A stretch of DNA of 64,000 nt, taken from Chamaelirium japonicum. Lineage: Eukaryota > Streptophyta > Magnoliopsida > Liliales > Melanthiaceae. Positions 23,139 through 34,560 of the stretch are shown here, one piece after another. The notes under the pieces are model-generated. The model was not told the origin of the DNA, did no database searches, and saw only the letters and a program-made list of their open reading frames with translations. Numbering within the stretch: position 1 is the stretch's first letter; each line of letters opens with the position of its first letter. The stretch lies in contig OX393553.1 in assembly GCA_947650365.1 (NCBI GenBank), positions 42,455,949-42,519,948 of the forward strand. Direction: 5' to 3'. The translations under genes and the position numbers were made by a program.

Positions 23139-25956
23139 GTAAATTTGGAGATGACTTCAGGGAAGATCCTTACCCTACAAGATGTCCAGCATATCCCAGA
23201 TGTTCGTAGAAACTTGATCAGCGGATCGCTCTTGGTTCAATTGGGATTTAGAGTTGTATTGGAGTCAAATAAAGTTGTAATATCTAAGGGTAGTAAATTT
23301 ATTGGAAAAGGGTTATGTATCAGAAGGATTATTCAAAATGAATATTGTTCCTAGATTTAATAAAAAAAATTCTTCTATTATCCTAAATACTGAATTGCGT
23401 AATGTCTGGCATGGTAGATTAGGTCACATAAACTTGAAGACCATTAAGAAGATGATGGACTCTAGTTTAATACCTAAACCTCCTATTAAACTTGATCAGA
23501 AATGCGAGGTATGCATTCAAGCCAAACAACCTAGGAAGCCTTTTCATTCAGTTGCAAGGGATTCTGATATCTTAGAGCTAATTCATAGTGACATATGTGA
23601 CTCAAATCGTATACCCACTAGAGCAGGAAATATGTATTTCATAACCTTCATAGATGACTACTCTAGATATTGTTATATCTATCTTATTAAAACTAAGGAT
23701 GAAGCCTTAGAAAAATTTAAGGTATATAAAGCCGAAGCCAAGAACCAAATAAAAAAAAGATCAAAATTCTTAGATCTGATAGAGGAGGGGAGTATACTTC
23801 AAATGAAATGGCACAGTTCTGCCAAGATCATGGGATCATTCATGAAGTAACAGCCCCGTACTCACTTTAGTCGAATGGTATCGCTGAAAGAAAAAATCGA
23901 ACACTTATGGACATGGTAAATTACATGCTAATAAGTTCAGGTGCGCCCGAAAGCCTATGGGGGGAAGCTATACTTTCAGCATGTCATACCCTAAATCGAG
24001 TTCCAAATAGACATAATGATAAATCTCCTTATGAACTTTGGAAAGGTAGAAATCCTAACCTCTATTACCTCAAAGTGTGGGGGTGTTTAGCTAAGGTAGG
24101 AATTCCAGATCCCAAGAAAAGAAAAATAGGACATAAGACCGTGGATGCTGTTTTAGTCGGTTACTCACTAAACAGCAACACAAATAGGTTTCTAGTTATA
24201 AACTCAGAGATTAGTGAGATATCCAATAACACAATGATAGAGAGTAGAGATGCAACTTATTTCGAGGATGTCTTTCCGTTTAGAACCCCAATTCCAAGTT
24301 TTGTTAGTATACCTTCTACTAGTATACCTCCTACTAACCCATATCCCGAGACAAACCCTGAACCTAGAAGGAGCAAGAGAGCCAGAGTGGAAAAGGACTT
24401 TGGAGAAGGTTTCTTTAGTTTTCTAATAGAAGATACCCCAACATCCTATCAGGAAGCTCTAAACTCTATAGATTCTCCCTTCTGGAAGGAAGCTATTCAT
24501 GATGAAATGCAATCTATCTTGAGTAATAACACTTGGATTTTGACTAGTTTGCCTCCTGGGAATAAGCCATTAGAATCTAAGTGGATATTTAAGAAAAAAC
24601 TTAGAGCCGATGGATCCATAGATAAACGGATTTACCCAAAAAGAAAGGATAGATTACTTCGACACATATTCACCGGTAGCTAGGATTACTACCATACGAA
24701 CCTTATTAGCCCTAGCCTCAATCCATAAGATGGAAATTCATCAAATGGATATTAAAACCGCCTTCCTCAATGGTGATCTCGGAGAGGAGATCTACCTAAG
24801 GCAACCTGAAGGTTTTACAGCCCCAGGATAAGAACATAAGGTTTGTAAGCTAGTAAAATCCCTATATGGTCTTAAACAAGCACCTAAACAATGGCACGAT
24901 AAATTTGACAAGGTAATATTATCGTATGGTTTTTTGATTAACAAGTTTGACAAGTGTCTTTATTGTAAAACCTTAGAAAATGGATATGTGATTCTTTGTC
25001 TATATATAGACGATATCCTGATATTCGGATCAAATTTAGATTGTGTCTTGGATGTCAAATCCTTATTATCAAAGAGTTTTGACATAAAAGATCTTGGCCG
25101 AGCAGATTTAATCCTAGGGATGACCCTATCTCATTCCCCTAAGGGAATTTCCTTATCCCAATCCCATTTCACAGAAAAACTTATTGAGAAATTTAGTTTC
25201 TCGAACACTAAGATAGTATCTACTCCTTATGATCAGAGTGTTCAACTCAATAAAAATCTAGGAGAACCAGTCTCCCAAGATAGACATGCCAAGATTATAG
25301 GTTCACTTCTATACTTAGCAAACCGCACTGGACCTGATATCGCTTATGCGGTTTCGAGACTTAGTAGATACACTTGTAACCCTGGTGCAAACCATTGGAC
25401 TGCATTAGAAAGGGTATTCAAGTATCTAAAGGGCACTACCTCTTATGGTTTATTCTGTGGAGGAGATCCTTCTGTGGTTGAAGGGTACAGTGATGCCAAC
25501 TGGATCACTGATACTCTTGACATAAAATCCACAAGTGGTTACATCTTCCTACTAGGAGGAGCAGCTATAACTTGGAAATCTGCTAAACAGACATTAACAG
25601 CTAGAAGTACTATGGAAGCTGAGTTAATAGCACTAGATTCCACTTGCACTGAGGCTGAATGGATAAAAAATCTACTCAGTGATATACCAGTAGTTAATAA
25701 TCCAGTACCTGCCATTTTCATTCACTACGATTCTAAAGCTGCTATAGATTTGTGTAAATAAAAGAACACGAATGAAAAAATGAACAGGCATATTCGAGTT
25801 AGACACAAGTCTATAAAAGAACATCTAAAGAAGCCCATAATAACAGTGGAATTTGTGAGATCAGCAAAGAATTTAGCTGATCATTTGACCAAAGGTCTAT
25901 CTAGGAGCGCAGTCCTAGATTCATCGAGGGGGATAGGATTGAAGCCCATAAATTAG
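23139..25956 (+). pseudogene. pol: copia Pol: protease end, integrase, RT, RNase H; multiply disabled
   Basis: Domains in order: the end of protease (DVQHIPDVRRNLIS); the pre-integrase HHCC finger (WHGRLGHINL, CEVCIQAK); the integrase core (HSDIC, FIDDYSRYCY and, after a frameshift, SDRGGEYTSNEM then SNGIAERKNRTL); RT from WKEAIHDEMQSIL to the catalytic YIDD at 25003-25014; and RNase H ([29 protein letters not shown]) to the terminal stop at 25954-25956. Lesions I see are a frameshift near 23310-23325, a frameshift at the A-run near 23750, TAG at 23868-23870, a small deletion near 24622-24632 removing the usual LVAKG part of RT, TAA at 24829-24831, and TAA at 25759-25761. The three in-frame TAG/TAA stops sit where Gln is expected. 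The RT catalytic Asp pair itself is intact. Confidence 0.9.
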
Positions 25957-26533
25957 GCACCTCCGGTGGAAACCCTACCTCTATGATTGGAGATCTCTTG
26001 AATGAGGTTCAAAGGGTAGAAACAAGCCAGAATAGGTGTCTAGTGGGAGAGCACAATCCTATGGAGTATAACTCCTTCCTGTCCCTATGATGAGGTGCTC
26101 TCATGTGTGACGGTTCAGGTTGAGATTTACTCTCTTAATGAGCCCAAGGTAGGATTCTGCGAGGTACCAATCTGTCACAGGTACCCTTGGAGGACTCACC
26201 TATGTGAGAATAAGTCGTGGGGCCGCGACTATAGAAATCGGGCTATTCCTTAAAAAATTCTCATGAAGAAGTAAGGTATCAGCGCATGGGCGTAACGTGC
26301 TAACCCGCTTAACCCAAGTCGATATGTGCTATATGTGTTATAGATGAAATCTGAATCAAGGGAAGCTTGGTTCAAGACCTAGTTCACTTCGCTTTCCTCA
26401 GACCAAACTTTTAACACTAAGTGTCGGTTCAAGTCGGAAGACACCTTCACCTAATGCATAGCATAAGATTGCCCAATATTTTTTTTGATTTTAACATTTG
26501 TATCATTTCAAATATTTAAACTTTGTGGGGGAT
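25957..26533 (+). other. Copia 3' untranslated region and polypurine tract
   Basis: Non-coding. It ends with TTTGTGGGGGAT immediately before the 3' LTR, a copia-type polypurine tract for plus-strand priming. Confidence 0.8.
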
Positions 26534-27018
26534 TGTTGTAACGTTTCAATATTTGAAAAAAGCTGTAACGTTAGAAACGTTACAGCTTTGATTGCAAAAC
26601 CGGTCATAATGGGCAGCCAGTATGGGATTTTATTTTCAGCCTTGAAGGCTGGTCCAACGGTCATATTTTTCTCTATTTAAAGCCCCTCAAACACCTATCA
26701 CAAACAAGGTTTTCTCTTCTTCTTCTTTGAGAAAATTCTGCACAAAAGTTCTTGAGTTTCAAAGTTTGTTTTCTTCGGGCAATCGTCATCGGCAAAGGGT
26801 CAACTGATCCTCGATCGGGTCATGCCGGCAATCGAGGAGGAGCTCGGATTGGGTTCGTTGTACCTTGGGTTCGAAGGATCCGTTCAAACCCGCACGTGGG
26901 GAGGACTTTCGTTCTTAGGGCAGCGATTACGCGTCTCTAACCCATCGAGTAAAGCTTCTTATTTATTTAGTTATTTGTAATTTATCAAATTGCCTAGTTC
27001 ATATGCTTAGGAACAACA
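26534..27018 (+). repeat. 3' LTR of the copia element
   Basis: The same 485-bp length and termini as the 5' copy, with about 14 differences, most of them transitions. The ACTTTCGTTCTTAG segment is conserved here too. Confidence 0.93.
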
Positions 27019-27023
27019 ATCTC

Positions 27024-28775
27024 GTCCGACCCGATCGCAACTTACCTATTTCTCTCTCTAAACATGATCAAGATACTCATATCTCTCATTCTCTCTCTAA
27101 GTCACTCTCTATCCTATATTCTCTCTTCTTTCCAAACCCAGTCCCGTATGAGAACCCAGCATCCCATGTGCAATCTTCTCTAACTCTCGCCAACCCACAA
27201 TGCATACACGTCTTCGTAAGTCTCTCTCCCATTCCTTATCTATCCCAACCGCCCAGCTCTTTTCTCTCTCTAGCCTATCTCTCTCTCGTCTCCGTTTTTC
27301 TCTCAAACCGAAACCCTCTCTCTCTCTTTCCTATTCGGAACCTGGTCACAACCGTCCGGTGTATACAGTCCTATTCGAATGTCTCTATCTCTCCTTGCCT
27401 AATCTGAACTGAAACCCATAAACTTGATCATAACCGTCCATGCGATCCAACCCTTGCACGTTCCCTATCCGACTCTCGCTTACTCGAGCCTCCTCTCATC
27501 TTCTCTCTATATAATACTCTCACGGGAAAACCCAGAGGGAGGACCGACGAATCTAGGTTCGAACTTTATCAGACCATCACCCCATGGAACCTCATCCACC
27601 ATTAGCCCGGAACTTCACCATCTTCCACCACCACCCGGACCATAGCCATCTTCCATCATCAAGAGCCCGAACTTCATCCACCGTCACCATCTCGAAGCAC
27701 GCCGTCATCATCAACGCACCCGGACCATCGTCTCCGAGTCACGCTTCACCGACGTCGTCACCATCGCCGGAAGTCGTCATCCACAAGCGCCATCCTTCGT
27801 ATTTTTTTTCATTAATGGAGTTTGCGTGCTGTTATGCTTTTATATTGAATTCTATGAACATGCACGACTAAACCCCTAGCTAAAGCTATGGGGGATGCCT
27901 AGTGGTTATTATTCTTCTCTTTTGATCAGTAATGAAGTTTTAAGTTTCCTATGATTGACTCTTATGTTGGATGACACTATTCTAAGATGTATGGCATCTT
28001 GCTTGCAAATTTGTTTGATTCCGTATTGACCCCGGGCATACGTAATGCTTGCGAATCCCTATGGCATGATGACACGAGCTTCACGAGTCTCTCATCATAT
28101 AATTTTTAATCTATATTAGTTTTTATGATGGATGCTTATCACTAGAAATCGATGTATGTGTACAAGTCCTTTTGATTGCACATTGACTCCGGGCATGTAT
28201 AATGCTTAAAGACCTCTGTAGCATGCATCAGAACTTAATCTTCATGCTATCCTCGTATAAATTATTGATCAAAAGAATGCATGAAATACTACTAGGTTAA
28301 ACCCGGATGCCTTAGCCTCATCTCCATCGTAACCTTCTTTAATTAATTGCAATATTTAGTTCTAGTTAATTTAGTAACGTAGTTTCATTCTCTCGTGCTC
28401 CACTCTCAGTGGAAAACCCTGATTTGCACCCACGTTCACGCACTGTCATCACAGTAGTTCCCATTAGTCCTTCAGTCCCTGTGGAATCGACCTCGGACTC
28501 ACCGAGATTACTACTTCGCTACACACCCTATACTTGGGGTTAAATTGCACTTTTTAGTCCTTTAATTAGGACTACTGAAAGTTGTAGCAGTTCCCCCGAT
28601 TACCCTGCTTGCAGGTCAATCGGGTTTCCAGGACGACTTGCTTGCACATCGCCCTGGCACTATCTTTACTTTACTGCATAAAAATGGGTTATATGATGCA
28701 TTTTTTTTTTCTTTCTCCTTTCTTTTATTAAGGAAATTGATGTCGGTTTATACCTTACATCAGTTTGACGAGGGG
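27024..28775 (+). other. Non-coding interior of the TA..CA element, right part
   Basis: First a TCTCTC- and CCATCACC-rich half to about 27870. Then an AT-rich half contains CCCTGTGGAATCGACCTCGG (28479-28498), a string resembling untranslated parts of other plant retrotransposons. No coding domain. The right end is the purine tract GACGAGGGG at 28767-28775. Confidence 0.6.
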
Positions 28776-28952
28776 TATTAGATGTAGTGTGTTAGTATGC
28801 TATTAGTCCCACCTCGGTTGTGGTAATGTAATGGTGTACATTCTCTCTCTATATAAAGAGAGGTAGTCTTATGTAACAACAATGAGATTGATGAGATAAT
28901 ACAGGGAGTTTTTCTCCCCAAACCTATTCTCTCTTCCTCTCTCTTCGTAACA
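28776..28952 (+). repeat. 3' LTR of the TA..CA element
   Basis: 177 bp, the same TATTAG..GTAACA termini, about 7 differences from the 5' copy, followed by GTCCC. Confidence 0.9.
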
Positions 28953-28957
28953 GTCCC

Positions 28958-30156
28958 CAATCTTCTATCTCCAATGGTCAACCAAAAAATTTTTGATCAA
29001 AGCCGCCCGTTCCACCAATTCTTGACAAGTGAATCTCACTCAGTCCCACCGCCAGGCAAAGGGACGCTATGATTCGATGCCATGCCATTCGGGTTGAGTT
29101 TTCGGGACAACCATTTCGGGTTGATTATAATTGCTCCACAACAAATCAAAAGGCTTTATATAAGGAAAGCAATCAATGCCTAATGGTTTCGTTTAATGAA
29201 AGGGATGAAAAGCTTCGGGGTTTTAATGTAGTTTTTAGAATGGAAGGTTTAATGGCATATGTTCTCTCACTCTCTCTTTATCTCTCTCTACCTCTATCCT
29301 GAGAAATGTAAAGGCAAGCCAAAGCCCAGCCCGCAAACACATACGTTATGTCATTGGTGCAGAATGGGAGTGACGACATGGGTTTCAATCCGGCATCCAC
29401 CACCACCTCCCCTTCGCTCGCCTCATTGACTACTTAGACTATACCATCTCAAGGAAGTTTTGTCCATGCCATTCTTGACCCTGACCAATCCGCCATCCCA
29501 AGGTGCATTATCATCCTAATCCAAAGTCCTATATGTCAAGGTCTCTCAATTTTTTTTTTTTTGTGTGTGTGTAATATGAATCTCATGGTTTTTTGAACTT
29601 AATGAAATTATAGATTATTGATGAAATCTCTCTCTCTCATCAATTTTTTTTTAATTGTCATGAAAGTGGAGGGAGAAATGCTATTTACACATATCGGAGG
29701 ACAAAATGAAAGTCCGATGAGTAGTGCATCGATCGTTGTTGAATTTGAAGATTTTAGTAGGGTGAAAGAAAGCATGGTCTGTCTGGAAATACAAATTTGT
29801 TGAACGATAAAGGAGGGTCACTTGCTTGATTTATTTTGAGGTCATGATCGGAGGCGCCCTATCGCTCCCGCTGTAGTATGGGCACGATGACACTAATTCC
29901 ATCTCATACGATGCAACTGAATTGTTTGTCTTTTTTTTTTTTCTCCGTTGTTTATGGAATGTTTGTTGTATTTGTTTCAACATCGTTATTTATTACTTCA
30001 AATATTAAATAAAGCTAGAAAAAAAATTCTTTGAGAATATATGAATCATGTATTTTGCTTTGTTTGGATTTCATGGTTGGAGCAGGAATATATGAAGTAT
30101 TTATCTATAGGTTTAGTTCACGCACCGTCCCGGACATCGACCGGGTCACATACTAG
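28958..30156 (+). other. Distal part of the Helitron body
   Basis: Non-coding with T-rich and TCTCTC runs, ending in the hairpin and CTAG terminus. GCAAAGGGACGCTATGATT near 29055 resembles sequence near 37539-37557, so parts of the body are repetitive elsewhere in the window. Confidence 0.55.
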
Positions 30157-30430
30157 TGGATATAGGAACTCTACCCGATTAGCTTTCGGGTTGGGTATGG
30201 GTACCTTAATACATATATCAAAAACCTGAAACCCAATTTCCCCTCTAACTTGTATATACTATATAATACAGTTTGACATATATATAGTGTACATATACAC
30301 CATAGTTAGATCCTATGTCATTAAAACAAAAGCAAGGAAAAAAGTGTGCATTCTTGCACTTCCCATTATGGCCCTACAAAAATTAGCAAAATGCCCTTAT
30401 GCCCCTATCATTGTTTCATGTGTCCATACC
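30157..30430. repeat. Right part of the interrupted host repeat
   Basis: It resumes the GGGTATGGGTACC unit seen at 15901-16333 and then repeats the 15600-15710 motif order. Confidence 0.6.
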
Positions 30431-30762
30431 CTATACTAAAACTAGTACATGCCCATGTCCGTCGGCACTCGGACGGCTGCCTTTGGCGACAACACACCCT
30501 TGGCCGCCTTCGACGCTGCAATTACTGTCTTCAACATAAAAACAATTTCAACAGGAACACCCACAATCGGCGAGGGGTGTTCGAAATTCGTCCAGTATGC
30601 ATGCGGGCACCTTTGGTGCAACACAGAACGAGTCTATGCAGCATGATGCGAAGGTCTTCGGCCCAACACGAAAGACACGCAGTGAGCACCTTTGGTGCGG
30701 CACGGAGAAGGCACCTTTAACATTGCACGCAATGAAGGTCTTCAGTGTGACAATGAGCAAGC

Positions 30763-30763
<1 letters not shown>

Positions 30764-30807
<44 letters not shown>
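30764..30807. repeat. (CT)n microsatellite
   Basis: Uninterrupted CT dinucleotides, about 22 repeats. Confidence 0.97.
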
Positions 30808-30810
<3 letters not shown>

Positions 30811-31371
30811 AAAACATAGCCGGCCGCCTTCGGCAACAACACATGCCGGGCAATTCCAGAATCTCACGCAGTCTTCATCGACCACCACCACCACCATGCC
30901 AATCGACAAACAACGGGCTCCTTCGACGTTGTACGCAGCAAAGGCCTTCAGTTATACCTTCGGAAAACCTTGTCGATTACGTTCCAGATCTAAGATCATG
31001 TTTTGATTTTTACCCATGATACATGACTTTCTCTGTATGAAATCTTTGCTCAATTTGGAACGTAATTGATGTGTTAGCAATCACCAAAGAGTTTCTGTAC
31101 TGGCCACATTATTTATAGAAGGAGGTACACTCATCTCCTTCCACCTCACCTCTGTTTGTCATGCCATTTTTGTTTTTCTTGCGGAATTTAGAAGAATTAA
31201 CAAGCGAGAAATTTTGTCTTCCTCGAGAAATTTGGAAGACTTAGATACTGAAGTAGACGCCCCTTGCAACTTCTTTCAAGCATTTATTATCCGCTTCATC
31301 CCCCCCGAGATGGTTTCTCCATTGAATCGCATGCACATCCACCTTCTTTGAAGTCTTAAAAAATTCTGGAA

Positions 31372-31375
<4 letters not shown>

Positions 31376-31442
<67 letters not shown>
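31376..31442. repeat. (GA)n microsatellite
   Basis: About 33 GA repeats. Poly-G runs follow at about 31561-31588 and 31791-31817. Confidence 0.97.
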
Positions 31443-31449
<7 letters not shown>

Positions 31450-32217
31450 AGTGGAGGGCTGCCCCTCTTTCTCAGAACCTCAGAATGTGCCCGGATCGGC
31501 GTGCCGTTGCTACTCCTTCCTCTTATTCAAGAAGCACATCAACATTAAAAAAAAAAAAAGAGGGGGGTGGGGGGGGGGGGGGGGGGGTTGTGCGGAGGGC
31601 GAGAGGCTCCGAATGTGATCTTGAGATCGACTCACCGGCAAGAGTTCGGATCACCGTTCGTGAAAATCCGACAACCCCTCACCCTTCCATCCTCTCCCCA
31701 TCACTGTTTATCGCTCCACTCCTCCCCACTCCATTAAACTCATTATCATCACTACCATCAGTCTTCTGATATACAGATTAAAAAAAAAAAGGGGGGGGGG
31801 GGGGGGGGGGGGGGGGGACAAGAAGCTTTACTATTACAACACTGAGTGGAAAAAATAAGAGAGAAGAAAATGGAGGGCAATACATTTTCTGACCGACCCA
31901 GTTCGTCCCTGCCTAGCTTTGATTGACCACACACGGCCCCAATCTGGCTGCCGGAGTCCTCCCATGCTACATTCCACCTTGGCCCAGCCCTATCTGCCTC
32001 GGCCTATCACCGCCAGGGCCAGCCGTCAATCTCCAACCACAGCCAGGTCTCACTGATGGTCGCCAAGTTGATCCTCCCGTCCTCGCCCACGCCCACGCAC
32101 TAGCACCTGCCGCCCTGGAGATCGATCGTCGAGATGGACCCGGAGTGCACTAAGTGGCCTTCAGCGATCGACAGTTCGGAGTCGATGGAGCCGTTGATAG
32201 GGTCGAGGGACAGGAGG

Positions 32218-32253
<36 letters not shown>

Positions 32254-32529
32254 CAGTGGAGGCGCGCTTCCAACGTCTGGGAGGATCTAAGGGAGGAGAT
32301 GTGGGAGGGGGAGTTCCAGGAGGAGCGGAGTTGGAGGTGGAGGGGTTGGGTAGGGTGAGGGTGGCCTGGGGTCAGGGCATGGATCTCGAGGGCGGAGTTG
32401 GCATCGAGGTCGTAGATGGCGGCGGCGATGAAGCGGTCGAGGGGGGACAAGCACCGTACAAGGGGGGAGGGGGGGATCGCGGGCAGGAGGTGGGGATCGC
32501 GATGGGAGGGGGAAGGGGATCGTCGGGAG

Positions 32530-32705
32530 GGGAAATTTTTAGCACATCCTACATACACTACAATCGTTGCACAGAGCCTATCAGCACGCTCAAAGTGCTG
32601 GGGCCACTACCCCGAAGTGATGGGGCCTGGTACCCCCATGTCTCTTGAATAGCGCAGTGGGCCCCGCGATTGTAGCATACGCAAGATGTGTTGAAAATTT
32701 TCCCC
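32530..32705. mobile_element. hAT-like MITE, 176 bp
   Basis: Inverted termini: the left end GGGAAATTTTTAGCACATC matches the reverse complement of the right end GATGTGTTGAAAATTTTCCC, continuing to CTACAATCG on both sides. The flanks GTCGGGAG (32522-32529) and GACGGGAG (32706-32713) could be an 8-bp duplication with one mismatch, which is the hAT length. The purine-rich flank makes the duplication less certain. Confidence 0.5.
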
Positions 32706-32710
32706 GACGG

Positions 32711-32810
<100 letters not shown>

Positions 32811-33481
32811 GTTTGGGAAGGAAATTTTTAAATGGTACGTGGAACTAACCGCTAAGGGCTTGTTTTTAGGTGAAATTCATTTTTATGGACGGTTCAGAGT
32901 AAATTTTTTTAGATCGGACGGTCTGAAGTATCCTAGTCAGTATGGCACATTTTTTTTTTTTTTTTTGTCAGAACGCCGTAGCATGTTATATAGATGATTA
33001 TTTTTAATTTGTGTACGGGTAAAAGGGTCCATAGATTAGCAACGGTTGCACGTGCAACACACACGCCCAACGCACTAGTATTGCAAAGAGAGATGGGTTG
33101 GGTCCTCCATTAACGACTCTCTCCATTATCCTATATTATATGTTCCAATGCGCACTGCGTGGCCCATACGACATCACAACCCTCCTATGGAGTGCTTCTG
33201 ACAAGTGAATTGTATCTAGCCCCGACTGTACACTCCATCTGAAATTGTTGTCGGTGCCATGTGGTGTGCATTGGGATTAATAACGTTATCAAATTTTTAT
33301 ATCTTCACCGGTAATAGACGGAAGGAACCCAACACACATTGAGAGAGGAGACGAGAAATAGAACATAGGAGAGAGAGAATGTGTGAGATCGAAGAGATAC
33401 CAAACCAAACTAATCCTATGCATAGAAGGATTGCAAATTCCACCGATTTTACAACAGGTAACTACATCTTTCAAGAGTTTC

Positions 33482-33730
33482 TGTTGGAGTTTAGTCCCAC
33501 ATTGGCTAACGGATTGGGTAGTGTTGTCTACATATATCCTTTGTGGACCTTCCCTTGCTACTTCGGTTTTGGGGTGTGAGGGTATCTAACATGTTATCAG
33601 AGCAAGTTTGATCTATGTCTCTTAAGCCGAGTGTAAGCCTATCCACGTGACAAGGACCGAACGAAATTGACCTGCCCATGAAGGGAAGTGTTGGAGTTTA
33701 GTCCCACACCAGCTAGCGAAGTGGATCGAT
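33482..33730 (+). mobile_element. TRIM (miniature LTR retrotransposon), 3' LTR truncated
   Basis: A 110-bp LTR (33482-33591) runs from TGTTGGAGTTTAGTCCCACA to ATCTAACA. It is followed at 33592 by TGTTATCAGAGC, a one-base variant of the tRNA-iMet primer site. After a 97-bp interior ending in the purine tract GAAGGGAAG, a second LTR copy starts at 33689 (TGTTGGAGTTTAGTCCCACA) but similarity ends after about 35-40 bp. This is the layout of plant TRIM elements. Confidence 0.75.
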
Positions 33731-34308
33731 GGTGCCATTTTGGAATTTATCGCTATTACCTTAAAGATAAGGATCCATCGGCCATGATAAATTATTCATT
33801 GAATCCGAGGTATAGGCTTACATGATGAACAAGTTACTCACAACCATTCGATGCATTTGGGAACCATGCACCCATGAATCTTTTTGTCCCTTCGATGCAT
33901 GCACTATAGACTATAGTTTTGACTTTCATGCAGTTCATGTTTGGAGGTGGCTACAACTACGGTTGTATCCTATTGGTTAACCCCACTGCTTCCCTCTCGG
34001 GTCATCACTGGATCGACTCCCAGGCTTATCTTACGATGTGGGTAGAAAGAAGAAGGCTTAGTCTTTGGTATGAAAAAAAAAAAAACTTTACGCGCCTGTA
34101 GTTAGCAAGATTCAAATCATGATATCTCTTGTGCAATGGCACATAGACTGGTTGCCTTTGTTAGACCAAGCCAATATAACAACCCCAAGGTTGTTGCAAT
34201 AACTCATTCAAGCTGTAGATCCCATGTATTCAGGAACAGACTAGTGTTAAGAGAGATTGAATGAATCTCTCTTCTGTTGTAACTACTATAAAATGTTATC
34301 ATTATAAA

Positions 34309-34560
34309 TCTATATAATATTAGTGCATGCTCGTGCATGTCGGCACTGCAATGGGCCTCCTTCGGCGGCAACACACCTGAACGCATTCGGCAACAAAACA
34401 CTTTCGACGACAACACCGACATTCATAGGGACACCCATTTCCTCGTCCGTGCCGATTGGTACGAAACGGGCGCCTTCAGCGCAACCAACTCCCCCTCCCC
34501 TTATAATCGATCAATCACAGCTGTCTCTGTTTGAACGGATTCCTCGAGATCGACCCGATG
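34309..34560 (+). mobile_element. Helitron-like 5' end (partner end not found)
   Basis: TCTATATAATATTAGTGCAT preceded by A resembles a Helitron 5' terminus and is related to the left end at about 30430. The downstream GTCGGCACTGCAATGGGCC..GGCGGCAACACAC motif recurs at about 34776-34812. I could not identify the matching CTRR end. Confidence 0.4.

Larger units (their letters stand above)
20790..27018 (+). mobile_element. Ty1/copia LTR retrotransposon, full length, decayed
   Basis: Two 485-bp LTRs (20790-21274, 26534-27018) with TGTTG..CAACA ends enclose gag, protease, integrase, RT and RNase H in copia order. The flanks GTCTC (20785-20789) and ATCTC (27019-27023) are a 5-bp duplication with one mismatch. 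The LTRs differ at about 14 positions (~97% identity by eye). Several stops and frameshifts inactivate pol. No tRNA-type primer site follows the 5' LTR. Instead, that position carries a 14-base complement of a segment inside the LTR. The insertion lies within the TA..CA element. Confidence 0.93.
16636..28952 (+). mobile_element. Non-autonomous LTR retrotransposon with TA..CA termini
   Basis: Two 177-bp LTRs (16636-16812, 28776-28952) flank the element, with a perfect 5-bp duplication GTCCC at 16631-16635 and 28953-28957. Both LTRs begin TATTAGATG and end CGTAACA, giving TA..CA instead of TG..CA. A tRNA-iMet primer site follows the 5' LTR, and a purine tract GACGAGGGG precedes the 3' LTR. Without the nested copia, the interior is about 5.7 kb of C/T-rich, repeat-rich sequence with no gag or pol motif, so mobilisation must have been in trans. 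The LTRs differ at about 7 of 177 positions. Confidence 0.88.
16334..30156 (+). mobile_element. Non-autonomous Helitron, split by nested insertions
   Basis: The 5' end is TCTATATATCTATACTAAAA, preceded by host A at 16333. The 3' end is CTAG at 30153-30156, followed by host T at 30157. Upstream of the 3' end, CCCGG-ACATCGA-CCGGG can form a short hairpin about 8 bases before CTAG. TC start, CTRR end, 3' hairpin, insertion between A and T and no target duplication are the Helitron hallmarks. Sequence on both sides belongs to one repeat family, so the junctions are consistent with a clean insertion. After removing the 12.3-kb LTR element inside it, the Helitron is about 1.5 kb with no Rep/helicase. 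Confidence 0.78.
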
